The notes: a model not told the origin generated them from the sequence alone. Positions 1 through 7,615 are shown, counted from the first letter of the stretch. The stretch: 47,324 nucleotides of DNA from Cytobacillus firmus (GCF_023715565.1 NZ_JAMBOJ010000036.1:1-47324); one strand, 5' to 3'. Numbers and translations: made by a program.

Positions 1-364
1 TTTCGCAAAGTTTGTTGCTATTTATATTATATTTACTGAGTTGATTGTAGTGGAGGGTGCGAGACTCCTACGGGAGTAGCGGGACAGGTGAGACCCCACA
101 GACGCGTAGCGTCGAGGAGGCTCACCGGCCGCCCCGTGGAAAGAGAGCATCCTCTCACTGCAATCAACGGACAACATTGATAAGCGAAAAACAACAATTT
201 ATACGAAAAGAGCCAAAAGGAAAGAGGTTTGAGGATTGCTTCATATATTCGACTAATGGCATGTCTGACCAGAATCCTCTCGACATGAAAAAGAGCAGTA
301 CTGTTAATACAAATATGTAAATAGTAAAGCCTATTCCCATGAGTAATCTAATAATTTTCTTCAT
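1..364 (-). pseudogene. VanZ-like membrane protein, interrupted and cut by window edge
   Basis: Reading on the minus strand from ATG at 364 (GGGAG ribosome site just upstream) gives a start MKKIIRLL, one membrane segment (about residues 5-25) and a SSNLFPF stretch that resembles the N-terminal part of VanZ-family proteins (usually NLIPFKTI). The frame hits TGA at 166-164, immediately inside the repeat at 40-168. If the 129-bp repeat is removed, the codon before it joins in frame to an open frame running to base 1 (LSKYNINSNKLCE), so the gene was probably intact before insertion. The rest lies outside the window. The VanZ call rests on a short match; the interruption itself is seen directly. 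Confidence 0.55.
40..168. repeat. Dispersed Bacillaceae repeat with 8-bp terminal inverted repeats
   Basis: The element begins GTTGATTG (40-47) and ends CAATCAAC (161-168), a perfect 8-bp inverted repeat. Between them is the GC-rich block (GCGAGACTCCTACGGGAG, GGACAGGTGAGACCCC, GAGGAGGCTCACCG, CCCCGTGGAAAG) that I recognise as a family repeated in many Bacillaceae genomes. It is strongly self-complementary (GGTGAGACC/GAGGAGGCTCACC and others), so it should fold as RNA or single-stranded DNA. It codes for no protein. It probably moves, if at all, with an enzyme supplied elsewhere. Confidence 0.8.
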
Positions 365-696
365 CTTTATCTCCCGCAAAAATGAGTCTTTGATAATACT
401 AACATAATTTTTCCATATTTTTAATCATCAGCTATTATATGAAAGTATCGCAATACATAGGGGAGATTTTAAGAAAATGCCTAAGTAGATTAATAGAAAT
501 ATTTTAGAAGATGAGGACATCTTAAAAAGGAGCCGTAAGGAGGCTGAGGCAAGATGTTAAAAGGGGAATATTTGGAAGAAATGCTCAGCTGGGGGAGCCC
601 CATATTTATATAATGAAAATGGATGGTTTATTGGTCAGTTTGCGATAATATATAGTTATGGAATTTTCTTAAAATGTATAAGAAGAGGTGTGCAGT
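365..696. other. Intergenic region, no supported gene
   Basis: AT-rich spacer. A 19-codon frame starting ATG at 554 follows a GGAGG-like stretch, but it is too short and unlike anything recognised. No convincing promoter was located. Confidence 0.4.
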
Positions 697-888
697 ATGG
701 GAATAATGCTTGGTCTGGTTCTGGTCATCTTAATTTTTGCTGTGGTTGCGACTTTGCTGCTGACAGGTAAGGCTGATGAGAACTACGAAAGTTCAACAAA
801 ACAGAACACAACTAATTTAACCTTAATATATGTTGTTATTATCTTTTTCGGATTAGCTGCTCTTGGCATTTATATTTGGCGAATTTAG
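697..888 (+). CDS. Small two-helix membrane protein, unknown function
   Basis: Predicted 63-residue protein starting MGIMLGLV at ATG 697, chosen because AGAGGTG lies at 684-690; the frame is open slightly further upstream but without a ribosome site. It has an N-terminal hydrophobic helix (about residues 2-24), a short polar, Asn/Thr/Lys-rich loop, and a second helix (about 41-61) ending in IWRI. I do not recognise the family. It stands alone and is followed by a rho-independent terminator at 952-981. Confidence 0.6.
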   Translation: MGIMLGLVLVILIFAVVATLLLTGKADENYESSTKQNTTNLTLIYVVIIFFGLAALGIYIWRI

Positions 889-951
889 ATACAAAAAAAA
901 GACTTGAAAGCGGTTCCCCGTCCGTCAATGCCGGTTGAAATCAAGGAAATG

Positions 952-981
952 CCTGAACCCTTAGTGGGTTCAGGTTTTTTT
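952..981 (+). terminator. Rho-independent terminator
   Basis: CCTGAACCC and GGGTTCAGG arms around a 4-base loop, followed by a T7 run. It ends the small membrane protein transcript. Confidence 0.8.
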
Positions 982-1113
982 ATGCCTGCAGGATGGACGT
1001 GTTTCAATGCCACTTACCGTCCCTATCTGGCGTGTCGCCTTTATGCTGGTGACAAATGGAAATTAGCCGCCTATACTAAATCTATAAAGTTATAGAGAGG
1101 AGGAGCCAGCTCC

Positions 1114-1572
1114 TTGAAAATCCTGCTAGACATCGATCCGCACAATGAAGAAACCTCTGTGACTATCCATTGTAAAGAAATCACCCCTGTCATCCAGCAA
1201 ATCCTCGAATACCTCAAGAAGAATGATACCGGCTTAATTGTCGGGAAGGATGGAGAGAACCAGCACTTAATTAAGCCTGATGAAGTCCACTACTTCCGAT
1301 CAGAAGGCGACGCAGTTACAGCAGCCACTTCACAAGGAATTTTCAAGGTGAAAGTAAAACTGTATGAGCTTGAACAATCTCTCCCATCCCACCGATTTAT
1401 CAGAATATCCAAGTCTGTCATAGCAAACCTGTACGCCATGAGCCACTTTGAGCCATCCTTTAACGGGACACTCTGTGTTCACTTTAAATCGGGCGAGAAA
1501 GAGTATGCTTCACGCCATTATGTTGGACAGATAAAGGAAGTTTTAAAGATGAATAGGAGGGAGAAGAAGTGA
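1114..1572 (+). CDS. LytTR-family DNA-binding transcriptional regulator
   Basis: 152-residue protein with a C-terminal LytTR DNA-binding domain (about residues 45-148). Typical elements are the Y-F-R-S/G-D-A strand region, the FIRISKSVIANLYAM segment (usually F-x-R-x-H/S-R-S-x-x-V-N) and a closing basic helix. There is no receiver domain, so it is a stand-alone LytTR regulator. The start is TTG at 1114, ten bases after GAGAGGAGG. Its stop overlaps the next gene by four bases (GTGA), showing translational coupling with the DUF3021 protein; such LytTR/DUF3021 pairs are common in Firmicutes and often sit beside ABC exporters, as here. Target genes cannot be read from the sequence. Confidence 0.88.
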   Translation: MKILLDIDPHNEETSVTIHCKEITPVIQQILEYLKKNDTGLIVGKDGENQHLIKPDEVHYFRSEGDAVTAATSQGIFKVKVKLYELEQSLPSHRFIRISKSVIANLYAMSHFEPSFNGTLCVHFKSGEKEYASRHYVGQIKEVLKMNRREKK

Positions 1573-1982
1573 GGACATTTTTGTACAGAAGCATGCTTGG
1601 CATATTTTTTGGGGGATTCATTTCTACAGCGGCGGCCATAGCCTTAATTTATTTTGGCGGCCAGGCGACTTTGGACGGCCAGGCATTTATCCTAAACGCA
1701 TTAGGATTTATTATCAGCGGCTGGCTGTTTACGGTTACTCCGTTATATTTTGAAATCCGCTCACTCAGCCTGCCCATTCAGACAGCCCTGCACTATCTTA
1801 CCATCACGGTTGTTTATTTCACTCTAGGGCGTTGGGTTGGCTGGATTCCGATTGGGGTGAAGAACTTTTTCATTTACCTTGCCATCTCACTATTGGTTTA
1901 CGCAATTGGCTGGATTAGCTTTTATCTTTACTTCAAAAACGAATCGAAGAAGCTGAATAAGGATCTCGAATGTCTGGAGTAA
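1569..1982 (+). CDS. DUF3021 family membrane protein
   Basis: 137 residues starting at GTG 1569, overlapping the stop of the LytTR gene. Four predicted membrane helices (about residues 10-28, 40-62, 72-92, 98-122) fit DUF3021, whose members nearly always follow a LytTR regulator. The family is thought to act as a membrane partner that senses a signal and restrains the regulator; that role is inferred here. The C-terminus is charged (NESKKLNKDLE) and cytoplasmic by prediction. Confidence 0.85.
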   Translation: MRTFLYRSMLGIFFGGFISTAAAIALIYFGGQATLDGQAFILNALGFIISGWLFTVTPLYFEIRSLSLPIQTALHYLTITVVYFTLGRWVGWIPIGVKNFFIYLAISLLVYAIGWISFYLYFKNESKKLNKDLECLE

Positions 1983-2090
1983 GAATCGACAGTGGTATAC
2001 AAGTCACGAAGGATATACAGACGGAATCTGAATATCATGGCTGTTTTGCAAATAGACATTAGGGATAACCTATTTAGGAGGTGAGAAATC

Positions 2091-2891
2091 ATGAAGATGA
2101 AGACAATTTGTATAGCGACTTTACTGATTTTTCTTACAGGATGCACCAGTGATCCGCCCGTTAAGGAACAAACAGATGAAGGAAAAATCGAAAACAGCGA
2201 TCAGGAAAATGAAAACGCGGAGCCTGAAAAAAAGGAGGAACCAGCTCAAAAGGAAGCATCAACTCCAGAGGAAGTAATAGCTGAAATAGAAAAGCAATTG
2301 AGCACTGATGTTCCAATTAAACTTCCTGAAACACTGAAGTTAGACGAAGGTTATCACTTAACAGCCAAAACTGATTCTGATCAAGATTCTTATCAGGTTG
2401 TCATTTTCCAGACAGAAGAAGTAATTCCTATAAACGACGCTAAATTGGACCAGTTAAGTGATGACTCCATCCTTGCGGTTCTGTCCGGACAGAATTATGA
2501 AAGTGAGGAAGCAGCCTCTGAACAAATTTCATACCAGAATTTTGAGCAAATTGGAGGAGAGTCGGTTGATCTTGGATATTCCATCACAGGTTACCAGGAT
2601 GCAGGGGCGGGTTCCGTTTTCCTTAGCTGGAATGAGGGAAGATGGGCATTTACATCTCGTGCACGGACAGAGGATTCTGATATCCTGCAGACCGAATCCA
2701 AGAAAATTGTAGAATTCCTAGAAAGCAACATGCTGCCGCCTCCTAAAAAGTATGGATCTGGCAAATTTGACACAATCAGCGAGCATTCACGCGATCAAAT
2801 TCTTGCCTGGCAGGAGGAACAAACTGTCTATAAGATTGAAAAAGCTGAAGGAGCCCTAAAGACCCTGGGAATTGCAGTATCTATCAAGTAG
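2091..2891 (+). CDS. Predicted lipoprotein, unknown function
   Basis: 266 residues. The signal peptide ends in a lipobox FLTGC with Cys at about residue 18, so the mature protein should be lipid-anchored on the outer face of the membrane. A low-complexity Glu/Lys/Pro/Gln linker (about 20-60) is followed by a globular domain with no family I recognise. The start ATG 2091 is preceded by AGGAGGTG at good spacing. It follows LytTR-DUF3021 by about 100 bases and could be in the same transcript; a terminator at 2896-2937 separates it from the ABC genes. Confidence 0.75.
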   Translation: MKMKTICIATLLIFLTGCTSDPPVKEQTDEGKIENSDQENENAEPEKKEEPAQKEASTPEEVIAEIEKQLSTDVPIKLPETLKLDEGYHLTAKTDSDQDSYQVVIFQTEEVIPINDAKLDQLSDDSILAVLSGQNYESEEAASEQISYQNFEQIGGESVDLGYSITGYQDAGAGSVFLSWNEGRWAFTSRARTEDSDILQTESKKIVEFLESNMLPPPKKYGSGKFDTISEHSRDQILAWQEEQTVYKIEKAEGALKTLGIAVSIK

Positions 2892-2895
2892 TAAT

Positions 2896-2937
2896 AATGC
2901 CTGTTCACTTTATCATAAGTGATGCAGGCATTTTTTT
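2896..2937 (+). terminator. Rho-independent terminator
   Basis: AATGCCTG/CAGGCATT outer arms with an inner CACTT/AAGTG extension and a T7 tail, after the lipoprotein gene. Confidence 0.85.
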
Positions 2938-3077
2938 ACACCATCACGGACTGTTATTGCAAGTCGGAAGCAGAAAAATGCATCTTATCTTATCTATCCT
3001 GCGTGTCGTTAAGTATTTGGAAACAATTGGAAATATTGATCCTATACTGAATATATAAAGTTGATTGGAGGATTGAG

Positions 3078-3989
3078 ATGGAAAGTGTCATTTCTGTTAA
3101 AAATTTATCTAAAAGTTTTGGTGCCACCCGGGCAGTAAGGAATCTGTCCTTTACTGTTTACAGAGGTGAGATTTTCGGGATTATCGGGCCAAACGGTGCA
3201 GGAAAAACAACAACACTTGAAATACTTGAAGGAATTTCTATACCAAGCGGGGGAAAAGTCGAAGTGCTTGGACTTGTGCCAAGCAAGCAGCTCCGTGAAT
3301 TAAATAAGAAAATCGGAGTGCAGTTTCAAGCCACATCCATTCAGAAGAAAATGAAAGTAAAAGAAGCGCTGGATCTCTTTTCATCCTTTTACGAAGGTCG
3401 GACGCAAAAAGACTATTTAATAGACTTGCTTGGTTTAAACGAAAAAATGAATGTGAAATTTGATGATCTATCCGGCGGCTGGAAACAGCGGGTAACACTA
3501 GCCTTAGCCACTCTGCATGAACCGGAAATCCTTTTTCTCGATGAACCGAGCATGGGGCTGGACCCTTCAGCAAGGAGAGAAATATGGTCTTTGATCAGGC
3601 TGTTAAGAGATAGGGGCAGCACCATTGTGGTAACCACACACTATATGGAGGAGGCAGAGCAGCTTTGTGATCGGGTGGCAATGATCTACAGCGGTCAATT
3701 GAAAGCCCTGAATACACCACATGAACTGCTGAATGAAGGGGCGGCAGACTGTCTGGACTTTAAGAGTTCAGGACTTAGCCGTGAATATCTACAATCCCTC
3801 CCTGGTGTTGAACGAGTTGAAAATAATCTGGACGAATACAAAGTGTACTGTGATGATCAGCAGACAACAGCTTATCACATTTTCACTCACTGCCAGGAAA
3901 AGGGGATAACTCTTTCAGACTTCAAGTTTGAGAAGGGATCACTCGATGATTTATTTGTCCAGTACGTAGAAAAGGAGAAAATCGGATGA
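3078..3989 (+). CDS. ABC transporter ATP-binding protein (exporter type)
   Basis: 303-residue ATPase. Walker A GPNGAGKTT is near residue 38, the Q-loop is at VQFQATS, the signature is LSGGWKQR, Walker B ILFLDEPS leads into the D-loop MGLD, and the H-loop is TTHYMEEAEQ. The C-terminal ~80 residues form the extension typical of ABC-2 exporter ATPases (DrrA/CcmA-like, with a closing FEKGSLDDLFVQ). The permease start overlaps the stop by four bases (ATGA), so the two form an exporter. The substrate is unknown; the LytTR pair upstream suggests a possible link to peptide or drug export. ATG 3078 has GGAGG at proper spacing. Confidence 0.93.
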   Translation: MESVISVKNLSKSFGATRAVRNLSFTVYRGEIFGIIGPNGAGKTTTLEILEGISIPSGGKVEVLGLVPSKQLRELNKKIGVQFQATSIQKKMKVKEALDLFSSFYEGRTQKDYLIDLLGLNEKMNVKFDDLSGGWKQRVTLALATLHEPEILFLDEPSMGLDPSARREIWSLIRLLRDRGSTIVVTTHYMEEAEQLCDRVAMIYSGQLKALNTPHELLNEGAADCLDFKSSGLSREYLQSLPGVERVENNLDEYKVYCDDQQTTAYHIFTHCQEKGITLSDFKFEKGSLDDLFVQYVEKEKIG

Positions 3990-4726
3990 AAGCCATCGTA
4001 AAACTTGCCGGCCTTGAAACGAAAATGTTTTTTAGAGACCGTCTGAGCGTGTTTTGGACATTCCTGTTCCCAGTTGTGATGATTTGGCTGTTCGGTTCTA
4101 TGTTTGTCGGGAACAACATGAGCCAAAAGACTTTTGCGGAATATTTTGTTCCTTCATGGATAGGCGTCAACATCGTAACCACATCCTTTTTCACTCTGGG
4201 AACCGTTTTAACCAATTACCGGGAAACAGGTGTATTGAGAAGGTATCAGTCAACACCGCTTCAGCCATGGAAAATCCTCGCTGCCCACACCTTTCAAGGG
4301 ACTGTCATCTTTTCCATATCCGCCTTTCTTCTCATGGTCTTTGGCATGCTTCTTTATGACCTTACTCTGCCGGTTTATATTGGCAGTACAATGTTATCAT
4401 TGCTGATCAGTATCCTTGCTTTTTTTCCTTTTGCATTATTCCTGACCTCCCTGGCTAAAAATACACAATCGGCAGCAGCAATCAGTTCTCTGTTTCTGAA
4501 CCTGATGCTATTCCTCTCTGGAGCGACCTTTCCGCTTGAGATGATGCCGACGGTTCTGCAATATGCAGCTAAAGTTCTTCCGCTTTATTATGTGATTCAA
4601 TTGCTGAGAGGGACATGGAAGGAAGCGCCCATTACAGAATATGGTTTTGAGGCGGCTGTACTGATAGGAATTTCTATTGTGTCTGTTGTGCTTGCAGTGC
4701 GGTTCTTTCGGTGGAGCGGGAAATGA
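3986..4726 (+). CDS. ABC-2 type transporter permease
   Basis: 246 residues with six predicted membrane helices in the ABC-2 arrangement: an N-terminal cytoplasmic segment, helices from about residue 23, a TGVLRRYQSTP coupling region near residue 80, and the SGATFPLEMMP re-entrant turn before the last helices. It is coupled to the ATPase by a four-base overlap. It should form a homodimeric export channel. The substrate cannot be told. Confidence 0.9.
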   Translation: MKAIVKLAGLETKMFFRDRLSVFWTFLFPVVMIWLFGSMFVGNNMSQKTFAEYFVPSWIGVNIVTTSFFTLGTVLTNYRETGVLRRYQSTPLQPWKILAAHTFQGTVIFSISAFLLMVFGMLLYDLTLPVYIGSTMLSLLISILAFFPFALFLTSLAKNTQSAAAISSLFLNLMLFLSGATFPLEMMPTVLQYAAKVLPLYYVIQLLRGTWKEAPITEYGFEAAVLIGISIVSVVLAVRFFRWSGK

Positions 4727-4806
4727 AAATTATCTTGTGCCCTAAGAAATTAGGTCAATTTATTTTGGCGTTTATAAACATTATAGAAGAAAGGGTGGTA
4801 ACGAAG

Positions 4807-5253
4807 ATGGAGATCTATCAAGCTTCACTGGAGGATTTAGAAGGAGTGTCCGTTTTGTTTAATTTATACCGTGTGTTTTATAACCAAACAGCGGATACGG
4901 AAGCGGCAGCCGGGTACATAAAAGAACGATTAACAAAAAAAGATTCTGTCATATTTGTGGTGCGGAATGAAGGTAAGTATCTTGGCTTCACTCAACTTTA
5001 CCCGACTTTTTCTTCAATATCTATGAAAAAGGCATGGATCTTGAATGATTTGTATGTTGATGCAGAGGCGAGGAAGCAGGGAATTGGGGAAATACTTATA
5101 GACAAATCGAAAGAGCTTGCTGCTGAAACAGGAGCAGTGAGTATCAGCCTCAGTACTGCTCCTGATAATTTCTCTGCACAAAGACTTTATGAAAAAATTG
5201 GATTTAAGCGTGATGAAAAATTTTTTCATTATGAATTGATTACAGCTGAATAA
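4807..5253 (+). CDS. GNAT family N-acetyltransferase
   Basis: 148 residues from ATG 4807 (MEIYQASLEDL), chosen over an upstream in-frame start because AGAAAGGGTGG sits just before it and the family begins here. The GNAT fold is visible: the acetyl-CoA site is LYVDAEARKQGIGEILIDKSKE (about residues 80-100), and NFSAQRLYEKIGFKRD is the C-terminal motif. The substrate is not predictable. It lies 80 bases after the ABC permease and ends at a terminator at 5263-5297. Confidence 0.88.
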   Translation: MEIYQASLEDLEGVSVLFNLYRVFYNQTADTEAAAGYIKERLTKKDSVIFVVRNEGKYLGFTQLYPTFSSISMKKAWILNDLYVDAEARKQGIGEILIDKSKELAAETGAVSISLSTAPDNFSAQRLYEKIGFKRDEKFFHYELITAE

Positions 5254-5262
5254 TGGTGAATG

Positions 5263-5297
5263 AGGGCTTTCAAAAAAGAAAATAGGAAAGCCCTTTT
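5263..5297 (+). terminator. Rho-independent terminator
   Basis: GAGGGCTTTC and GAAAGCCCTTTT arms with a T4 tail, downstream of the GNAT gene. Confidence 0.75.
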
Positions 5298-5311
5298 GTA
5301 TATAAGAGGTA

Positions 5312-5346
5312 TTGACATATTTAACTGTAATGATTATCATTACAGT
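5312..5346 (+). promoter_or_regulatory. Promoter with overlapping dyad operator upstream of spx
   Basis: TTGACA (5312-5317), 17 bp, TATCAT (5335-5340) is a strong sigma-A promoter. The -10 lies within the near-perfect palindrome TGTAATGATTATCATTACA (5326-5344; it extends to ACTGTAA...TTACAGT at 5324-5346). Core form: TGTAAT-N7-ATTACA. The same dyad recurs at 5390, 5867 and 6359. The likely reader is the Rrf2 protein encoded next door; a Fur-family protein is an alternative because the inner part resembles a 7-1-7 box. Confidence 0.75.
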
Positions 5347-5389
5347 ATATCCTTTGGAGAAAGAAAAATAATTACTCTTGAATATTAAC

Positions 5390-5408
5390 TGTAAAAAAAA
5401 ATATTACA
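5390..5408 (+). promoter_or_regulatory. Second copy of the TGTAAT-N7-ATTACA dyad
   Basis: TGTAAA-AAAAAAT-ATTACA, 11 of 12 arm positions identical to the consensus, lying between the promoter and the spx start. A weak second promoter (TTGAAT at 5378-5383 with TATTAC downstream) may overlap it. Confidence 0.55.
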
Positions 5409-5440
5409 TTTATAAAAATATCAATCGAGGGAGTGTTATA

Positions 5441-5836
5441 ATGGTGAATTTATTTTTATCATCCAGCTGCGGTTCCTGCCGGAAAGCACGGGCTTGGCTT
5501 GAGGAACATCAAATCGAATATGTGGAGCGGAACATTGTAACAGAGCCTCTTACAGTAGATGAAATAAAATCGATTCTTCGCCTTACTGAGAATGGGACTG
5601 AGGAGATTATTTCAACTAAATCAAAGACTTACAAGGAGCTGAACGTGAATATAGATTCCATGCCGCTGAAAGAGTTATATCAATTAATCATTGATAACCC
5701 GCAAATCCTGAAGAGACCGATTATGGTGGATGAAAAAAGACTGCAGGTCGGCTTTAACGAGGATGAAATCCGAAGCTTCCTTCCGCGAAAATTCCGTACG
5801 TTTTCGTTCAATGAACTGCAAAGGTTGGCTAACTAG
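5441..5836 (+). CDS. spx: Spx/ArsC-family transcriptional regulator (Spx paralogue)
   Basis: 131 residues from ATG 5441 (GAGGGAGTG ribosome site); an upstream in-frame start at 5378 is rejected because family members begin MVxLF/LYxSxSC. The redox switch C-G-S-C is at about residues 10-13, followed by [10 protein letters not shown]. The C-terminal helix FNELQRLAN is also typical. Spx binds the RNA polymerase alpha C-terminal domain and switches on thiol-stress genes. The gene is probably a secondary copy like spxA2 of Bacillus anthracis, since it is followed by a SaiR-like Rrf2 gene. The operator at 5326-5344 implies repression until stress. Confidence 0.92.
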   Translation: MVNLFLSSSCGSCRKARAWLEEHQIEYVERNIVTEPLTVDEIKSILRLTENGTEEIISTKSKTYKELNVNIDSMPLKELYQLIIDNPQILKRPIMVDEKRLQVGFNEDEIRSFLPRKFRTFSFNELQRLAN

Positions 5837-5852
5837 GAACTGCTTTGATTTC

Positions 5853-5885
5853 TTGACAAGCTAATCTGTAAATCATAACATGACA
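5853..5885 (+). promoter_or_regulatory. Promoter and dyad upstream of the Rrf2 gene
   Basis: TTGACA (5853-5858), 17 bp, TAACAT (5876-5881). The degenerate dyad TGTAAA-TCATAAC-ATGACA (5867-5885) overlaps the -10 at exactly the same offset (9 bases into the dyad) as at the spx promoter, suggesting autoregulation. Confidence 0.65.
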
Positions 5886-5913
5886 GTATACAGCACAATA
5901 TAGGAGGCCGGCC

Positions 5914-6327
5914 ATGAATAGCGATTTTACTCTTGCCATTCACAGTTTAACGTATCTCGCTCTGCAGTTGGATCGCATGTCAACAAGTGATGCGATTTCT
6001 GAAAGCGCATGTGTCCACCCGGTCCGCATCCGAAAAGTCCTAAGTTTATTAAAAAAACACGGATTTATCAAATCAAAAGAGGGAACGGGCGGCGGATTTA
6101 TTTTTGCCCGGGATTTAAGTGAAGTGAATCTTTGGGATATTTATAAGATTACATCTGAAGGTGCCCTTCAGCCCAAGTGTCCGAATTCAAATGAGGCGTG
6201 TGTAGTGGGTGCCAATATGCAAAGAGTTCTGATCAGCATCTTCTTAGGCGCAGAGGAACATCTCGGTGAATATTTGAAGCACTATACCATAAAAGATATT
6301 GTTGATTTAATCTATAAAGAAAATTAA
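5914..6327 (+). CDS. Rrf2 family transcriptional regulator (SaiR-like)
   Basis: 137 residues with an N-terminal winged helix (about residues 8-65; the wing GFIKSKEGTGGGF is diagnostic for Rrf2) and a C-terminal dimerisation helix. It has two Cys in the region where Fe-S Rrf2 proteins carry three (KCPNSNEAC, plus Cys at ESAC near residue 33), so redox sensing is possible but a cluster is not assured. In Bacillus anthracis the Rrf2 protein SaiR represses spxA2; the same gene order here supports orthology. Its promoter carries the shared dyad. Start ATG 5914 follows TAGGAGG. Confidence 0.88.
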   Translation: MNSDFTLAIHSLTYLALQLDRMSTSDAISESACVHPVRIRKVLSLLKKHGFIKSKEGTGGGFIFARDLSEVNLWDIYKITSEGALQPKCPNSNEACVVGANMQRVLISIFLGAEEHLGEYLKHYTIKDIVDLIYKEN

Positions 6328-6358
6328 TTGGGAGCTAACAAGCTTTCTATCATTAAAA

Positions 6359-6377
6359 TGTAATAAAAAAAATTACA
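6359..6377 (+). promoter_or_regulatory. Fourth copy of the dyad, upstream of the IDEAL-domain gene
   Basis: TGTAAT-AAAAAAA-ATTACA, all 12 arm positions matching the spx operator, 25 bases before the next start codon. A TAAAAT -10-like element (6354-6359) abuts it. This extends the putative Rrf2 regulon to a third gene. Confidence 0.65.
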
Positions 6378-6401
6378 GATCAAACAAAGAGGTGGGAGAA
6401 T

Positions 6402-6731
6402 ATGATGTCAAACCAGAATGCCTTTTTAAAAGCAGGGGATTGGGTTAAAGGCAAGTCCCGTGAAGGGGAGCTAATCATTGGCTATATCGAAAACCTTGAA
6501 GAAGGAATAATTAAGACAAAGGTGATTTCGAGTGACAATAAAACCATTGAAGGCAAAATCATTCCGCTGCAGAGCAAACAGGTTACGAAAATGCCGGCAG
6601 CGAATGTGGCCAACAAGGAACAGATTCATTTCCTGATTGATCTTGCTCTTTCCACTGGAGATGAAGAATGGTTCTTTGAATTGACCTCGAAGCTGAACTC
6701 AATGAGAGAGCTTGTGAAGGGTGTTAAATAA
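6402..6731 (+). CDS. IDEAL domain protein
   Basis: 109 residues. The C-terminal 35 or so (LIDLALSTGDEEWFFELTSKLN) match the IDEAL domain, a short helical module named for its Ile-Asp-Glu-Ala-Leu signature and found in small Firmicutes proteins. The N-terminal half (KAGDWVKGKSREGELIIGYIE) looks like a small beta barrel, as in other IDEAL proteins. The molecular role is unknown. It has two adjacent in-frame ATGs (6402, 6405) after AGGTGGG. It shares an operator-like dyad with the spx and Rrf2 genes and is followed by a terminator. Confidence 0.8.
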   Translation: MMSNQNAFLKAGDWVKGKSREGELIIGYIENLEEGIIKTKVISSDNKTIEGKIIPLQSKQVTKMPAANVANKEQIHFLIDLALSTGDEEWFFELTSKLNSMRELVKGVK

Positions 6732-6739
6732 ATTCGGAT

Positions 6740-6786
6740 AAGTGCCTGTGTCAGACTGCTTACAGCAGTCAGATGCAGGCACTTTG
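6740..6786 (+). terminator. Rho-independent terminator with nested hairpin
   Basis: Outer arms AAGTGCCTG/CAGGCACTT, inner GACTGCT/AGCAGTC, then TTTGTTTT. Confidence 0.85.
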
Positions 6787-6836
6787 TTTTATTGTGCAGG
6801 GGGAATCAAATTAAGGAGACATTAAAGCGCCTGTCA

Positions 6837-6935
6837 ATGGTGAAAGAGGGTTATCTATTGATTATCGGCCATCCTGGTGATGTTGCCGAGGTCATTCGCA
6901 GAATTGTTAATATTTCCAAAAATGATCAAACGTGA
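6837..6935 (+). other. Short open frame, possible gene remnant
   Basis: A 32-codon frame with a protein-like segment EGYLLIIGHPGDVAEVIRRI sits alone between a terminator and the next gene. It could be the tail of a lost gene. I do not recognise it. The rest of 6787-7052 shows nothing else. Confidence 0.25.
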
Positions 6936-7052
6936 TATATATGAAGGAAAGGCAAAAAGCGATAAAGGCTACATTTGGTGAAAAGACCACATGTATTATC
7001 CATGCAAATTCATAACGGGGAGTGATCTCTTATCAAACACATTATCAGTAAA

Positions 7053-7514
7053 ATGCTTACAAGAAAGATAATAGCTGCATCCATAACAGGATCGCTGTTC
7101 GCCGTTATGTTAGGCCTGATTATAGTAGATCCGTTTGGCGGAGAAGTTAATTCAGCCGGAGAGTACTTTCAGGGGGTGTTAGTGTCCACTCCCTTTTATC
7201 TTATGTATAGCTTTCCGGTCATCCTGGTTTATGGCACAGTAACTTCTATTATTAGTGACTGGATAGCTTTATTTATTTCGAATCATACCAACAGGAAACT
7301 GGAATTTTATATTTCATTACTCATTCACTTGCTTTTTGGATTAATTCTGCTTGGATTCAGATTAGCTGCAGCTTTATTATTTTTTGTTACGGATAAATTA
7401 TTACAGCGAAAACAAATCGGGGGCTGGAGGTATGCTTTGAAATCTTTAGGTTTACCGGTTCTCATCTGGATAGTGTTTATGGGTGGCGTATATGTTATGG
7501 ATCCCTTTATATGA
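7053..7514 (+). CDS. Multi-pass membrane protein, unknown function
   Basis: 153 residues with four predicted helices (about 8-26, 42-72, 84-112, 130-148). ATG 7053 is the first standard start. The ribosome site GGGGAGTG at 7017-7024 fits better with an ATC codon at 7032 in the same frame, so a non-standard start or a mutated start codon is possible. I do not recognise the family. It has its own terminator at 7527-7557. Confidence 0.6.
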   Translation: MLTRKIIAASITGSLFAVMLGLIIVDPFGGEVNSAGEYFQGVLVSTPFYLMYSFPVILVYGTVTSIISDWIALFISNHTNRKLEFYISLLIHLLFGLILLGFRLAAALLFFVTDKLLQRKQIGGWRYALKSLGLPVLIWIVFMGGVYVMDPFI

Positions 7515-7526
7515 ATGATAAGAAAT

Positions 7527-7557
7527 AGCCGTTTTTCGGACAGTGGCGGCTTTTTTT
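7527..7557 (+). terminator. Rho-independent terminator
   Basis: AGCCG/CGGCT arms with a T7 tail. Confidence 0.7.
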
Positions 7558-7615
7558 CATAATGGGGTTACTTTCCAAATTAATACATGATACCATTTGA
7601 AAAAGAGGTGGAAAA

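Noticed and set aside
554..613. 19-codon frame MLKGEYLEEM... after a GGAGG-like stretch
   Set aside because: Too short, no recognisable leader role and no downstream structured element; left as intergenic.
904..1095. 63-codon frame spanning the terminator at 952-981
   Set aside because: It runs through a clear rho-independent terminator and lacks a ribosome site and any family features.
5326..5344. Fur, Zur or PerR box
   Set aside because: The inner bases resemble a 7-1-7 box, but the same dyad recurs at the Rrf2 and IDEAL promoters with only the outer TGTAAT/ATTACA kept, which fits a separate regulator better.
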